DNA of 64,000 nucleotides from Nepenthes gracilis (lineage: Eukaryota; Streptophyta; Magnoliopsida; Caryophyllales; Nepenthaceae), in contig BSYO01000006.1 in assembly GCA_033239525.1 (NCBI GenBank), positions 13,407,319 to 13,471,318 of the forward strand. Reading direction: 5' to 3'. Both the position numbers and the translations under genes were made by a program. Shown piece after piece: positions 1 through 10,801 of the stretch. Below the pieces are notes generated by a model that was not told the DNA's origin, did not search any database, and saw nothing but the letters and a program-made list of their open reading frames with translations. Within the stretch, counting starts at the first letter, position 1, and the number at the start of each line of letters is the position of its first letter.

Positions 1-273
1 GAGGGGTAGAGCCTATCCACTGGGGGCAGATCTGCAGCTTCTTCCTTCGGCATCAAGGACCGTAATCCGTCATCCGCATCATTAGATAGAGCCGGGGATG
101 AAATCATCTGCACTGGCATGGAACCAAGGCACTGATTCAGAAACTTCGGTACCTTAGGTCAATGCCCATCTGCCTCCCCATCTGACAAAACAGGGGAAGA
201 CACTGTCGTCTTCGACAGTGTGTTCTGGTTTGTCCCTCCTTTTCAAACAACCGCGGTTTGTTTAACGACCAAC
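1..273 (-). other. Unassigned stretch, possible LINE ORF1 linker remnant
   Basis: No convincing gene. One minus-strand frame reads as a low-complexity, acidic, Ser/Pro/Asp-containing stretch reminiscent of the spacer between the zinc knuckle and the basic tail of the LINE ORF1 proteins elsewhere in the window, but it contains a stop and no recognisable motif. It lies just outside the poly(T) that marks the 3' end of the minus-strand element starting at 274. Could be any unrelated remnant. Confidence 0.25.
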
Positions 274-844
274 TTTTTTTGGTAAGTAAAGTGTATTAAA
301 AAATGGAAACAAAATTACAAACACCTATGTTTTAATCCCAAGTGTTATGCCGACTTGGAGGTAGAGCATAGTAGCACCGACAGCCCCTGAGCAACATGAC
401 ACAATTCATGGACAACATGAAACAAGTCATATAAACAAGAAATCAACATAAAAGCTGATATCTTAGGAATTCTAACAGAAGCTAAACCAACTGCAACACC
501 TCGTCCATTTGGCAACCACCATGTACATTTAGCATCATAGTTCTTTACCGGCTACTCAACCAAGACACCTCAGCTCCAGCAGCATCTCGGGAAAAAAAAT
601 CTCGGATGAGGGCCTATGAAGACCTCAAACTTCACTGTAGCAAATAAAAAACCAGCTCAGTCAGATGCATCTCGGATAACAGGTAGGCAATCCAGCTTAG
701 TTGTATGCACCACCACCTCAGACGATTGCAATGTCACCTCGGTCAGCAACTACCGACCAGCACACCCAAATTCAGTCTTCTCGGTGTATAGTAATCATCT
801 CGGCAAAAACAACCAAACAAAGCCATAACAACACCAAAAAGATC
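274..844 (-). mobile_element. Half-LINE family, minus-strand 3' portion (copy m1)
   Basis: Poly(T) at 274-280 followed by GGTAAGTAAA is the reverse complement of the family 3' terminus (TTTACTTACC plus A tail). The terminal stem-loop lies at about 329-371, with CCAAGT and ACTTGG inner arms, followed by a decayed form of the GC-rich mini-hairpin. The remainder is A/C-rich on the plus strand, as expected for the T/G-rich sense strand of this family. Another minus copy begins at 845. Its 10-bp target duplication CAAAAAGATC (835-844 and 10792-10801) suggests that m1 continues after 10801. No ORF is supported here. Confidence 0.65.
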
Positions 845-1042
845 TTTTTTTGGTAAGTAATTGAATTAAAATAAATGAAAGTACAAAATGATATTCTAAC
901 TCCAAGTGTTTTGCCAACTTAGAGATAGAACATTAAGTTAGGGCATTCCCCCAATGGATCAAAACCGGTTAGAGAGAGACGCTCTCTTCTCTCTCTAATT
1001 TTTCAAATTCGTCCTGCCTGCCATTTTGAATCTTCGGCTCCG

Positions 1043-2645
1043 ATGGCCATGGCCGGCCGCTTTGAGTCCCTCTCGGGCCCTTTACCGGGCGCCGATTCTT
1101 CTGCCCACACACTTCCCTCCTCTCCTAAGGCCCCGGTGTCTTCGGAAACTTCTTATTCCCTCCCAGAAGGCCAGGTTTTGGGCGAATCGAAACCAAAGGG
1201 CTTCGATTTCGTCTCAGATGGTCCTGTTAATAGCTCCTCTAGCTGGGCTGACATCGTGCGCAAAGATAGTCGTGAGGCACGAATGGAGCTGAAATTCTTC
1301 CCTTCTCGTGGCCGATGGGGTGTCCCGTCCATAATTTCTCCTCCACCGGGTCATCGACCAAGGCCGAGTCTTTAAGGGGTTTCACCTTGGTAGGCTATTT
1401 ACGACTCACCCCCTCACTACTTGGCGGTCAAAGCCATAGCTAACAAGATTTGGGCCCGTTTCGGTCTTACACATACTGCCGGCAACGAAGATGGTTATTT
1501 CTTCTTCCGATTCTCATCGGTGGAGATGATGAATAAATGTCTTCTCGCCATCCTTGGATCATGGCTGGGAAGGCTATCTTCCTCAAATGTTGGAAGCCGG
1601 GCAAGAATATTAACAAGGATGAACATAAACGCTTTCCCATTTGGATCAAACTCTTCAATCTGCCGATTGAGTATTGGACCCATGTCGGCCACAGCTGGGT
1701 GGCTAGTGCTGTTGGTATTCCTCTCCAGCTTGACCCCCGGAGTGCCCGTATGGAGAATGTCTCCTTCGTAAAAGTCTGTGTGGAAGTGGGTGTTGATGAC
1801 CCTTTTCCCAAAAGCATCACCATTAAAGCTTGTCACGATTCGGCTCCCATTGTGGCGAAGGTGGAGTATAGCTGGCGGCCTATCAGATATAGTCATTGCC
1901 GTCTGTTGGGGCATGATGAAGCTCAATGCCATCCCAAGGAAGCTAAACCTCCAACTGGTAATTCCCGTTCGAAATCTCCCATTTCTACTCTTGTGGAAAA
2001 AGTCCCAGTGGTCTCATCGCCTTGCCCTGAGAACGTGATTGATGACTGTGTTCCACTTTGTGGATCATGAAGTCTTGATTCAGCCAGTTTCTCCCCCATC
2101 CATCCATCCGCTGCCGAGGGTTCTTTGGGTCTTAGTGGTTGTTGTGGGAGTAGCCCCACCACCGTGGCGATGTGGACTCTCAAACCTCCCCGGGTCTCGC
2201 TAGATTCCCTGAAACCCAGTTCCCCTACTCTTGTCCGGTATCCCCAGGACATCTCTGGAGCCTACCGCCTGCACTCCTCTGTTTTTGCCCCTGTCTCCCG
2301 GTCTCCTCTGCTCTTGAGCCAAAATTGTGCCCTTCGGATGATTCCGGTGGCTTGGATGGCCTCACCCGTGTGCGAGATCAATGATTTGGATTTGGATACG
2401 GCTCAATAGGTGATCCAACTCCCAATTCAATCTCTCGAATTATAAAAAAGCATGGTTTGGTGTCTTCTAAGAATTGGGGGATTGCCTCTGCCTCTGAAAT
2501 CTGTACCGGCCGGGCTGTGGACTATTCTAAAGAGAAGTTTTTAAATGTCAATGAGGCATTGGCTATGGAGTGCGATTCTTGGAAGCCTTCTCGTTCTCGA
2601 AAAAAGAACAAATCTAAAAAATCCAAGGCATCGCCCAGATCGTAG
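1043..2645 (+). pseudogene. ORF1 protein (DUF4283-like + CCHC-type knuckle), broken
   Basis: Likely the LINE ORF1 RNA-binding/chaperone protein. The start ATG at 1043 reads MAMAGRF, as in other copies (Met-Ala-rich start after the GAGAGAG leader). Visible in order are a Ser/Pro-rich N-terminus ending SWADIVRKD; then, after frameshifts near 1360-1540, KIWARFGL, FFFRFSS and IFLKCW, typical of DUF4283; then FPIWIKLFNLPIEYW; then a degenerate knuckle HCRLLGHDEAQC (about 1890-1932), whose first Cys is lost. A stop at 2068-2070 cuts the spacer. The C-terminal basic tail KKNKSKKSK ends at 2643 with a TAG. Other copies retain CARC at the knuckle. Clearly non-functional as is. Confidence 0.75.
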
Positions 2646-4360
2646 GGGCCGTGCTGGTGGTTTCTGCGGGTTTTGTATGGATCAAATAAATCCAGCATTT
2701 TTTTTGCTGATTTTTTTGTGTTAGCTTGAATATCTTGGTTTTCTGGTACTTAAGTAGTGCAGTTGTGCAGACTGGGGTTTTTTGTCATGAATGCTTGGGG
2801 GTCTTGATCTATCCCCGACTTTAGCCCCTGAATTTGGGTTTCTTTGACTCCACCTGTTACTAGGTGGCTCGCTCCTCCGGGGGCCGGCCTCGGGCCAGGC
2901 TGATGAAGGTGACCGCACCCTCTCTGTTTGAGATTCTTTGTATGGCTGTTGTGGGCTCTTTGGGACTGGCCTCGGGCCCCTGCTATGGTGATCAGTTGCT
3001 TTGAAGTGGTGAGGTGGTTGTCATTACAATGGCGGGTCATCTTTTGCTGTTGTTTTTTGAAGCTTGGTTCTTTGATAAAGAATTCTCTGTGAGCTGCATA
3101 CTCTACCTTGTAGATGTAGATGTGTGGATATGCTGTCTACTGGTTTGTTAGTTGAAGCCTTAGATTAATTGCTTATTGGAAATGGGCAACATTGCTGATA
3201 TGGCCGGCTGTTGGGTCAGATTTGGATGGCTCTCTATCTGCTGTTATTTCTGGGTCCTGATTTTACATTCTTTCCTGTCATTGCTGAGCACGACCTGTGC
3301 TCCCCTTCTTTGTTCATTGTTGCGTTAGATGCAACATGATTTCTTGATATGGTTGGTCATTGGGTTGGTTTTTGGTGGCTCTCTCTGTCTGTTGTAATGG
3401 TGTAGCTTCTCTTTATTGAGTCTGGTTCGAGGTCTCTGTAGTTTAACTGATACAGAGGGATGATCTTTTGGTGGTGATTGGCCCTTCTCTGATTGAGTAT
3501 TGTGGTGATGGAGCTGCTTTACTGTGGAGATGTGGCTGTCACCTCACTGCCCGGTTCTTCTTCCCTTGACAATGGTCTTTGTTTGTGTTCCTGGTAGGTC
3601 TTTGCTAATGGTGGATCGGATTCAGCTGCTGCTGGGCTCATCTGATTTTTTTGCTGAGCCCATTAAATGCTCTCTGCTGATTTAGATGCAGCAGGTGTTG
3701 GGATATGGTGTCTGCTTTGAGGTTGGTTGATGACTTGGCCAATGCTTTTGCTGTTATGGGAATCAGCTGGCCGATTCTCTTGGGATTTTCATGATCCCGG
3801 ATTGGATCACCAGTTGTCTCTTGCTGTAGCAGATTGTCATGCTGCTGGCGTATAGCATGCCAATTGGTGGGTTGCTGTTCATGGCCTGTGAAGCTGCTGC
3901 GTTGCAATGTGCTGTTTGCTAGCTGTAGTAGTGCAGAAGTGCAAAGTTAATACTGATGTGTTTGCTGGAGCTGAAGTGGCAAAGCCTTGCAGGAGCTGCT
4001 GGAATGCTATTCTGGTTACTGTGGCTTGGATTAGTTGGATATCAGCTGCTGGTCGGGCTATCCTCCCTTTGGTGATGATGCGTCTGCTGGCCATGTTCGA
4101 AGGGGACACGGCTGCTGATGCTTCCGGGTTTTGAAGATGCAGTTCAATGGTGCTAAAAAGCCGTGGTTGTTGGTTGCTGGCTACATCTTTCCTCTGCTGA
4201 AGATGTGTTTGCTAGCATTAAGGGTCTTGCCTTGGATTGGCATGTTATTTTTTTGATTAGGAACCACTTTACTGATGTTTGAGTGGTTTGTTTGTATAGA
4301 ATGAATACCAGCATTTTTGTCTTTTAGTTGGTTTCATCCGTTGTATCAAAGTGCTCGGGG
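2646..4360 (+). other. TG-rich non-coding 3' region of copy p1
   Basis: About 1.7 kb follows the ORF1 stop. It is conspicuously rich in T and G on the sense strand (runs such as GCTGCTG, TTGCTG, GGTTG), with no conserved reading frame. Antisense frames stay open only because stop codons are rare in C/A-rich sequence, so they are not genes. The same compositional type fills every half-LINE copy. No promoter or RNA gene is seen in it. Confidence 0.65.
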
Positions 4361-4378
4361 CATGCCCTAGCAATTTTG

Positions 4379-4416
4379 GTTTATCCCCAAGTCGGAATAA
4401 CACTTGGTGATAAATC
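4379..4416 (+). other. 3' terminal stem-loop, GATTTAT-type stem
   Basis: The arms TTTATCCCCAAGT and ACTTGGTGATAAA pair around a short loop. It is preceded by CGGGGCATGCCC, which can form a mini-hairpin, and followed by the T-rich spacer and ACTTACTTACC. This is a candidate RT-recognition structure in the element RNA. The role is inferred from conservation across copies. Confidence 0.6.
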
Positions 4417-5531
4417 CTTACTTGTAAATTTTTTTTTCCTATTAATCCAAATCACTTACTTACCAAAAAAAAAATAAGGCATTCCCCGAGCACCACCATG
4501 AACCAAATCATGAAACCAAATGAAAAACACAGTAAAACACCTAGATGAGCACCATCTAATCAGGCCACATGCAAATCTAGAGAAAACTAAATTGCCACCA
4601 ATCCAAAATCAGAAAATAAAGCAGCAGAAGAAAAAATGCAAATGCCAGCAACATAGTCCACGACCTGGTTTTACAAAGGCCAGAGAGAGTACATTGCATC
4701 CACATCAATTGACCGTGGACACCACCAAGGCACAGGCAGAAGCATCCAGGTGAAAAGGGGTCTCAGACTCATCCTACCGGCCTCAGACACGAGTAACACG
4801 ACCAAGGCATCTCGGGAAAGTCTACACCAATAGCAGGAAAAGTGGCTGGAGCCGCCCACTTGCAGCTGCTTTGACCCTACGCGGGTGGCTCTCCGTGTTG
4901 ATGATGAGCAGGGGTTCGTCAATGTTAATTGTATATGCTTGGGGCTCCTGTTTTTTGGTGGTGATCTTTTTGGGTGTGTATGTATTCCTGGGCTCTCGTT
5001 CACCCATGCGGCAGGTGGAGGGCACGCTCTCCGTGCTAGTGTCCCTGCAGGATTTACTGGTGCTGCAGACAGCTATGTCCTTAGTCTCTTCTACTGCTCT
5101 CATGGAAAGATGTAAGCTGATTTTTTTCTCCCTTTTGTGTGAGATCATCTGGATTGGCTTGCTGGTTCTGTAGGAGGTGGTAGTTCTTGTTCTGGGTTGC
5201 TGCTGCTTTTGTTGGATATGATATGGGCTCTCCTGCTGGAGTTGTTGCTGTTCCTCTTGCTGCCTTTGGTTGCAGTTGCAGATTTGATTGCTCTTCTTCC
5301 GGTGATATGAATGACGATGTCAAAATATGAAGGCGGATGTACTGCTGAAGCAGTTGTAATTCTACTCACTGCTGATATGTGCTGAGTCGCCGGTCCTGAA
5401 TTAATAGCTAGTTGCTGTGATGGTTTATCCATTGCTGTTCTTGGTAGTAGCTGAGTTATGCTTATATGATGTATTTTCTGAAACCTGAGGATGCGGATGT
5501 TCCTGCTTTGGATTGATGATACTGTCCCGGG

Positions 5532-5549
5532 TTACTTACCAAAAAAAAA
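5532..5549 (+). mobile_element. Micro-insertion: last 9 nt of the family plus A9
   Basis: TTACTTACC plus nine A, flanked by GATACTGTCCCGGG (5518-5531) and GATACTGTCCTGGG (5550-5563), a 14-bp duplication with one mismatch. This is a target-primed insertion whose reverse transcription stopped after about 9 nt of unique element sequence. Confidence 0.85.
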
Positions 5550-6877
5550 GATACTGTCCTGGGTTCCCTGTAGTTTTGATGTGGTTTCTCCCGGCTTGAT
5601 TTTGTGTTGTGTTTTGAACTGGTATGTTGCAGTGTTTTATGGCTGGGGCTTATGTGGGATGGGGCCTTGGTGCACTGTGACTGTTCTGCTCCTGGCCATG
5701 GATCTGGTTGGTTTCAGATGAGTGCGATGATATGGACCTGCTTGGCTGATTCTGATCTGGCTTTGCCGAGCTGCTGAAACACAGACGTGAGATGTTCAGT
5801 CAGGCCCTCTATTTCGATACTGTTGTTGCACAAAAGGCATTGCTGAGGTGCTGGCAACCAGTGGCTGGACCTGGATTTGATTTCGCATTTCCTTTTGCTG
5901 TTCCAGTTGTTCGTCTGTACATTGCTATATACTTATTTATCTGCTGAGAACCTATGGCTGTGTGGATATTCCCTGTTTTTGGTTCTGCTATCATAATTGC
6001 CATTGTGGCTGATGCTGAGATGATGGAGTACTGCCGACAATGTTGATGGTGGAAATGCCGATCTAGAAGGTGCTGTATCCCAGGCTGCTGCTACACATGC
6101 TGAAGAAAATGGCTACTGGCTTTCTGGGAGCAGATGTTGTTGTATGATGCTGATGCTTCTCTGGTGTGTGGTATGCTGCGTGCTGAAGCATTATGGGCTT
6201 CTGAAATGTGAGTGGATCGGCAGTTTTCCTGTGCAGTGTCTCAAGCTGGGCTTCTGAATTTTGGTCTATGTATTTGCTGCGCCGGAATTCAATCTGTTTT
6301 GTGCTTTAGATTGCACCTGAATCTGAAGCATTAGGGTGCAGCTATTATACGACGCCTTTTTTTTAGGTGGTTGGTTGATACTGTCCATTGGTGTGGTTTG
6401 CTCAAGATGCCGCCCTGTTTTTTTGCCTTATGTTTGCTGTGGGATGTTGGCGTGGTTTGCTGGATGCTTTGCTTCCCTCCGGTCGTGTGTGACTCTAAAG
6501 CTGGAGCTGTTTATTTCGCGCCCAATTGTTGTTACTTGGCTGTACCAGTTCCCCCGTTGGATCTACGGGTCTTGGCTGCTGCTGGTTTTTTTGCTCTTTG
6601 TAATTTCGTACTACTTGGCTGCTGCTGCTATTGATGGTATTGAGGCGCTGGAAATGTTGCTTCGGACCTTGCTGCGAACCGCTGGAATGGGGGGCCTGGT
6701 GCATATATCAGCGTTCCCGTTCGGTTACCTTTTGGCTTGAGCTGAAATTTGTTCGGTTGGCTTGTCAACGTTGTTTTGTGCCTGTTTTTTTTTTCTGTGG
6801 AGTCTGTAATTCGTTGTCATTTTAGAATTCTTTGATATTTTCTGATGTAACACTTGCTCGGGGCATGCCCTAGCGTT

Positions 6878-6919
6878 TATGTTTTATCTTCAAGTCAAAT
6901 CACTTGGAGATAAAACATA
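6878..6919 (+). other. 3' terminal stem-loop, TTTTAT-type stem
   Basis: The arms TATGTTTTATCTTCAAGT and ACTTGGAGATAAAACATA pair over 17 of 18 positions around a CAAATC loop. It sits 3' of CTCGGGGCATGCCCTAG, about 50 nt before the poly(A). Confidence 0.7.
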
Positions 6920-7780
6920 GATTCTGTAATTTTCTCTCTATTAATCATAAATACTTACTTACCAAAAAAAAGAAAAGTGATGGCAACATAGCAAAGAGCC
7001 AATACATTGGAGCCTGCATCCTTTCCAACACCTGCTTCCTCAACAAAGAGTAAATATCAACAGGGCAGTTGATGGCTCTGTAACATCGGTACCAACAGGG
7101 TTTCAGCCAAGCACCACATCGAGATCATGTGCATCCCAACAACAAACTAGTCGCTAATAGTACGAATCAGCAATGCCAACAGCTTCAACCTTCATCAGGG
7201 TATCTCACAACATTGCAAAAGGATTCTGCAACCTATTCAGCACCTCATCCTCAATTCAGAAAGACAGGGGCGGACAATTACACTGGGCTAAAACCGGCAC
7301 CGACAGTAATTTAGCCCAGCTTTACATCGGGATCAACTGCTCTCCTGCAGCAGCATGGCGTAAGACTAGCAGCATCAACCTTGAGCCCCCAGCAGAAGTT
7401 CCAACAAAGTTACAGAGAAGAAAAATCAAAACATCCCCTCACAGCTTAATTCAGCATGAGGAAACGTACATACGGCATTAGCTGTTCTCACAACTTCCAG
7501 CAATAGCCCCCTCGTCTCAGAACATCACAGCACAATTAGGTACCAGAGACATGGCAATAAACCATGTTTCACAACACAGCATAAAAGATTCTGCAACCAT
7601 TTCATCATCTGTTTCCCCTATGCAATCAATAGGAACAAATCAGTAGGCTAGTAATTTTTGCCAAATGCAATATTAACAAATTTCTCAGCGTATAGCTAGA
7701 GCCCAGTTGCATTGAGACACACGGGGTGACATCAACCGCAAGCACTAGCTATCTAAGCAGCCACAGCAGTAAGTTCAAAT

Positions 7781-7957
7781 CATTTTTTTTTGTAAGTAAT
7801 TAATTGTATTAAATTTTAAAAAATGTACAAAAAATTATGTTCATAACCAAGTGTTTTACCGACTTGGAGATGAAACATAAAACAGGGAAGACCCCTAATC
7901 CTATGACAACAGTCATTAAAAAAATTACAATAATGTTGATTATTGTAAACCAACAAT
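7781..7957 (-). mobile_element. 177-bp 5'-truncated half-LINE tail insertion
   Basis: Perfect 15-bp target duplication GCAGTAAGTTCAAAT at 7766-7780 and 7958-7972. Inside are poly(T), GTAAGTAATT, the spacer, the stem-loop (about 7843-7880) and about 70 nt of upstream sequence. Only the 3' end was copied. A related segment (27359-27500) shows this upstream sequence in a second context. Confidence 0.85.
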
Positions 7958-8351
7958 GCAGTAAGTTCAAATTAGCATTAGCAAGACAACATCATTCAAG
8001 ATAGAGCATTCCTCACACAAAAGGCTCACCGTTCTGCCAACCCCATTACAAAGTAGAGTGTCCAAAAAACCAGCAACTAGTTGAAAACCCATATCTAGTC
8101 CCTTTCCAAAAAAACCCGACAGAAAACGTCCAAACACAAACAATAGCTGGTCCCACGGCTCAGATCGAGCCCCAACCTCACAGACCAAATTGTTGTCAAT
8201 CAGTTAGGGGCAACGTTCGTGTATGAGGAACCCTTAGTCGTCTTGGAAGCAGCTTTTCATTGTCTCCTTGACTTGATGCGTTTCCAGGATTCATCATGCA
8301 CCGAATTACTACTACCAATCAGCCGCAGTGGACACTTGGTTTTGTCAAAAT

Positions 8352-10791
8352 TTAGGAGCCCGGCACTAGTTCATCCAGATTGTTAAATTGGCAAGATGAA
8401 AAATTTGTTTTCGTTTCCAGCAGAAAGCATAGAACACTAAAGATAACCTTCCTTCCATCAGGAGACAAAGAATCAATATGTGGTTGGGAGGATTTGGCAA
8501 CCACCAACAATTTGAGGGCCTCAAAAAGTGCACTAGAGGTGCAGTTTAGAATCGCCTCAGTCATCGGATAGGAAGATCTGAAGTCCTCCTTATCCGTTTC
8601 AGAGAGATCACAATAATAGCAATCCAGAAAAATAAGCACAATGTTCCTATGTTTCAAAGCGAGGGAATTAATATGAAGCATTGTATCTTTAGCCGCAAGT
8701 AACAGCTAAAGGTGCCGGTATGGGGTCTGCTTTGCTGATATGGAGTTCCTCCTGGATAGATGGATGTTGAATGGTTGCGTTTTCCTAGTTCGGTATCTTG
8801 CTATTGTGGCTAAATTCGCCCAATATGGCTGCTGTTTATTCTTTGCCCGGTCTGGTGTTGCGGCCGGCTTGCACGTGGCCTATTTTTGCTGGTATGTTTC
8901 CATCTGCTGTAATTGTCAGAATACCGGCCTAGGCCTTGGATCACGCTGGCTGCCGGCAAAGCATGGAAGGCTTGCTACGTCGTTCCGGTCAACAGGATGA
9001 CCAGATTGGAGGCTGCTGGCGAAGCATGGAAGCTTTGCTTCGGTTCTCCAGTCAACCGGCTGACCAGATTGGGAATGAGTTTTGGGTGCACTGTGAGGAT
9101 GCTATTGACCGGTCTCAATGCAGCCCAGCCAATTTGGCTTTGGATCATGCTGGCTGCCAACGTAGCATGAAATGCTTGTTATTCCGGTCATCAGTTTGAC
9201 CTATTTGAAGGTGCAAATTTTTGCTGCATGGCGTCCAAGGTTGAGATGCCTAGTTGACTTGGTAAATCATATATTTTTATGTATATTTATTTACTTAGGC
9301 TGATTGGTATACTGATCGATGATGCAGTTATAAAGTCTCTTTGTTTTCATGGCATGATCATGAGGATCGGGGTATGCCCATCGACTTTGTCCTTACTTCA
9401 AGTCAGAAAAACACTTGAAGTCAGAACACAATTTTATATTTCTTTTTCATTTTAATGCACTTTACATACCAAAAAAAGTAACAGCTGAAGGGCATAGAGC
9501 ATTGGGACCTTATTAGCATCATCAACAGCTGAGCCCTCCTGAATCTGATAGGATATTGATTCAGGCCCATTGCTGAGGACCTGATGGTCATCTGATGCAA
9601 AGAAACCACCTTCCATCACCTCCTTAACACGGCCAGGCTTATCCAGGAGATACTTGCAAGAAAGCCTAGAAATTGAATCAGGAGTGGTGTTAAGGTCTAC
9701 ATCCAAGGAACGCCAAACAGGATCCCTCTCAAGGTGGGCGGAGCAATGTGAAGGAGAGTCCAGGATTAAGAGGCCACCACTCAGGGCACAGCCGGCCCTG
9801 CCAGTAAGGGCATCAGGAGAACTGGGAGCAAGGCCAGCAATGCAAGGGGCCATAGACAACTCATCAGCAGGCTAAGAATAGACCAACAGAGAATCCACCA
9901 CCAAATCAGAGGAGACAACATTAAAGTCAGAATTAGGATCCATGTTAAGTGGATCAGCGGGTACAGTAGGATCCAGGGGCACCACAGCCCCTATTCCTGG
10001 ACCTGGATCAAGATCACTGCATATAGGCTCACCAGGAAAATCAGGTTTTAGCTCAATCTCAGAGACTAAGGGAGTGCTATCATTCAAGGTCAAATCAACA
10101 TATGAATCAGGGCAATTGGCTTCAGAAATATCACTGTGCATCTTCTTAAGAAGTGATGGCAAAGCATGGGCTTCATCACTTTGGGCCTCGTTACACACAT
10201 GAGTCAAATAAGGCACCTTTGTTGAGTCAGCCACCTGCGAAATCGAATCCTGAGATCTGGGATCAACAGCGAGGGCTCCCATCAATGAAGGAGCCTCTTT
10301 GTCAACCACAACTACATCAAGTTTACTCTGTTTTGCATCTGACACACAGCGCGCCAGCTTCTATTGATAAGCCACCGCAACCTCAACCTCAACGACTTCA
10401 GACCTAAGTCTGATTTTAGTAGGAAGCGGATCATCCCTGCCCACTTCAACACATACACGGGTGAAATGAACACGGTCCATTCGCGCTGTATTAGAGTCCA
10501 GCTGGATGGGTTTGCCAATTCCACTTGCGATCCAGCTTAGACCTAAGGGGATCCAAAATTCAATCGGGATATTGGTGAAAGTAATCCAAATTGGGAAACG
10601 TTTGTGGGATTCCATCGAGAGAGCCATACCAGGGAGCCATCTTGAAAGAAAAAGGGTTTTCCATCCGAAGGCCTTGGGACCCTTGAATAAACACTCATTC
10701 AGCTTAGCAAGAGAGGTGAATCTGAAGAAGAAAAACCCCTTGTCATTTCTAGCGATATGACAAAGGCTGAACCTAGCCCAGATTTTATGGG
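8352..10791 (-). pseudogene. ORF1 of half-LINE m2 with an unusual C-terminal extension
   Basis: Read on the minus strand from 10791: HKIWARFSL, FFFFRFTSL, LFLSRWLPG and FPIWITFTNIPIEFWIPLG are the DUF4283-like part. After frameshifts and stops (near 10360 and 9870) comes an acidic spacer, then a frame 9860-9492 that joins across the 8713-9475 insertion to 8696-8352. The joined C-terminal part (KHRNIVLIFLDCYYCD, then LKLLVVAKSSQPHIDSLSP) is not the basic tail seen in other copies and has no motif I recognise. A diverged homologue of its last 60 residues lies on the plus strand at about 11885-12100. It may be captured coding sequence or a divergent ORF1 tail. The zinc knuckle is not visible. 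Confidence 0.55.
8713..9475 (+). mobile_element. Diverged half-LINE-type insertion, 763 bp
   Basis: Flanked by AAGTAACAGCTAAAGG (8697-8712) and AAGTAACAGCTGAAGG (9476-9491), 16 bp with one mismatch. The body is T/G-rich. The tail is an older or divergent version: a CGGGGTATGCCC remnant, the arms ACTTCAAGT and ACTTGAAGT, a T-rich spacer, then TTTACATACC and A7. It interrupts the m2 ORF1 frame, which continues across the join. Confidence 0.75.
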
Positions 10792-10801
10792 CAAAAAGAT
10801 C

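Larger units (their letters stand above)
952..4474 (+). mobile_element. Half-LINE copy p1: 5' leader, ORF1, TG-rich 3' region, hairpin, poly(A)
   Basis: A 3.5-kb element flanked by TAGGGCATTCCCC (939-951) and TAAGGCATTCCCC (4475-4487), a 13-bp duplication with one mismatch. The 5' leader has the TTAGAGAGAGACGC motif shared with the LINEs. ORF1 remains lie at 1043-2645. There is no endonuclease or RT. 2646-4360 is T/G-rich and non-coding. The 3' end carries CTCGGGGCATGCCCTAG, a stem-loop (4379-4416), then ATCACTTACTTACC and A10. The layout matches a LINE whose ORF2 and 3' UTR were replaced by an unrelated 3' module. It landed in the tail of copy m2. Confidence 0.8.
4845..6971 (+). mobile_element. 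Half-LINE family, ORF-less plus-strand copy (p2), 5'-truncated
   Basis: The flanks share GAAAAGTG (4837-4844 and 6972-6979, 8 bp). The body is T/G-rich without ORF1. The 3' end has CTCGGGGCATGCCCTAG, the stem-loop 6878-6919, the T-rich spacer, CTTACTTACC and A8. Host sequence on both sides is minus-strand copy m2. It carries a tiny secondary insertion at 5532-5549. Open frames such as the one at 6336-6740 have no recognisable domain and are best read as by-products of composition. Confidence 0.7.
845..10791 (-). mobile_element. Half-LINE copy m2 (ORF1-bearing), split by four later insertions
   Basis: The 3' end is at 845 (poly(T) then GGTAAGTAAT). Pieces in order are 845-951, 4488-4844, 6980-7780, 7973-8712 and 9492-10791, about 3.3 kb once the insertions at 952-4474, 4845-6971, 7781-7957 and 8713-9475 and their duplications are removed. 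The flanking duplication CAAAAAGATC occurs at 835-844 and 10792-10801 (10/10), so the copy seems 5'-truncated just before the KIWARF-like motif of ORF1. The tail GGGCATTCCCC-GAGCACC, interrupted at 951/4488, restores the family consensus when the insertion is ignored. The assembly is inferred from duplications and orientation. Confidence 0.65.

Noticed and set aside
6336..6740. 134-codon hydrophobic frame that looks like a membrane protein
   Set aside because: T/G-rich sequence gives Leu/Val/Phe/Cys/Trp-rich translations in every copy; no conservation, no start context.
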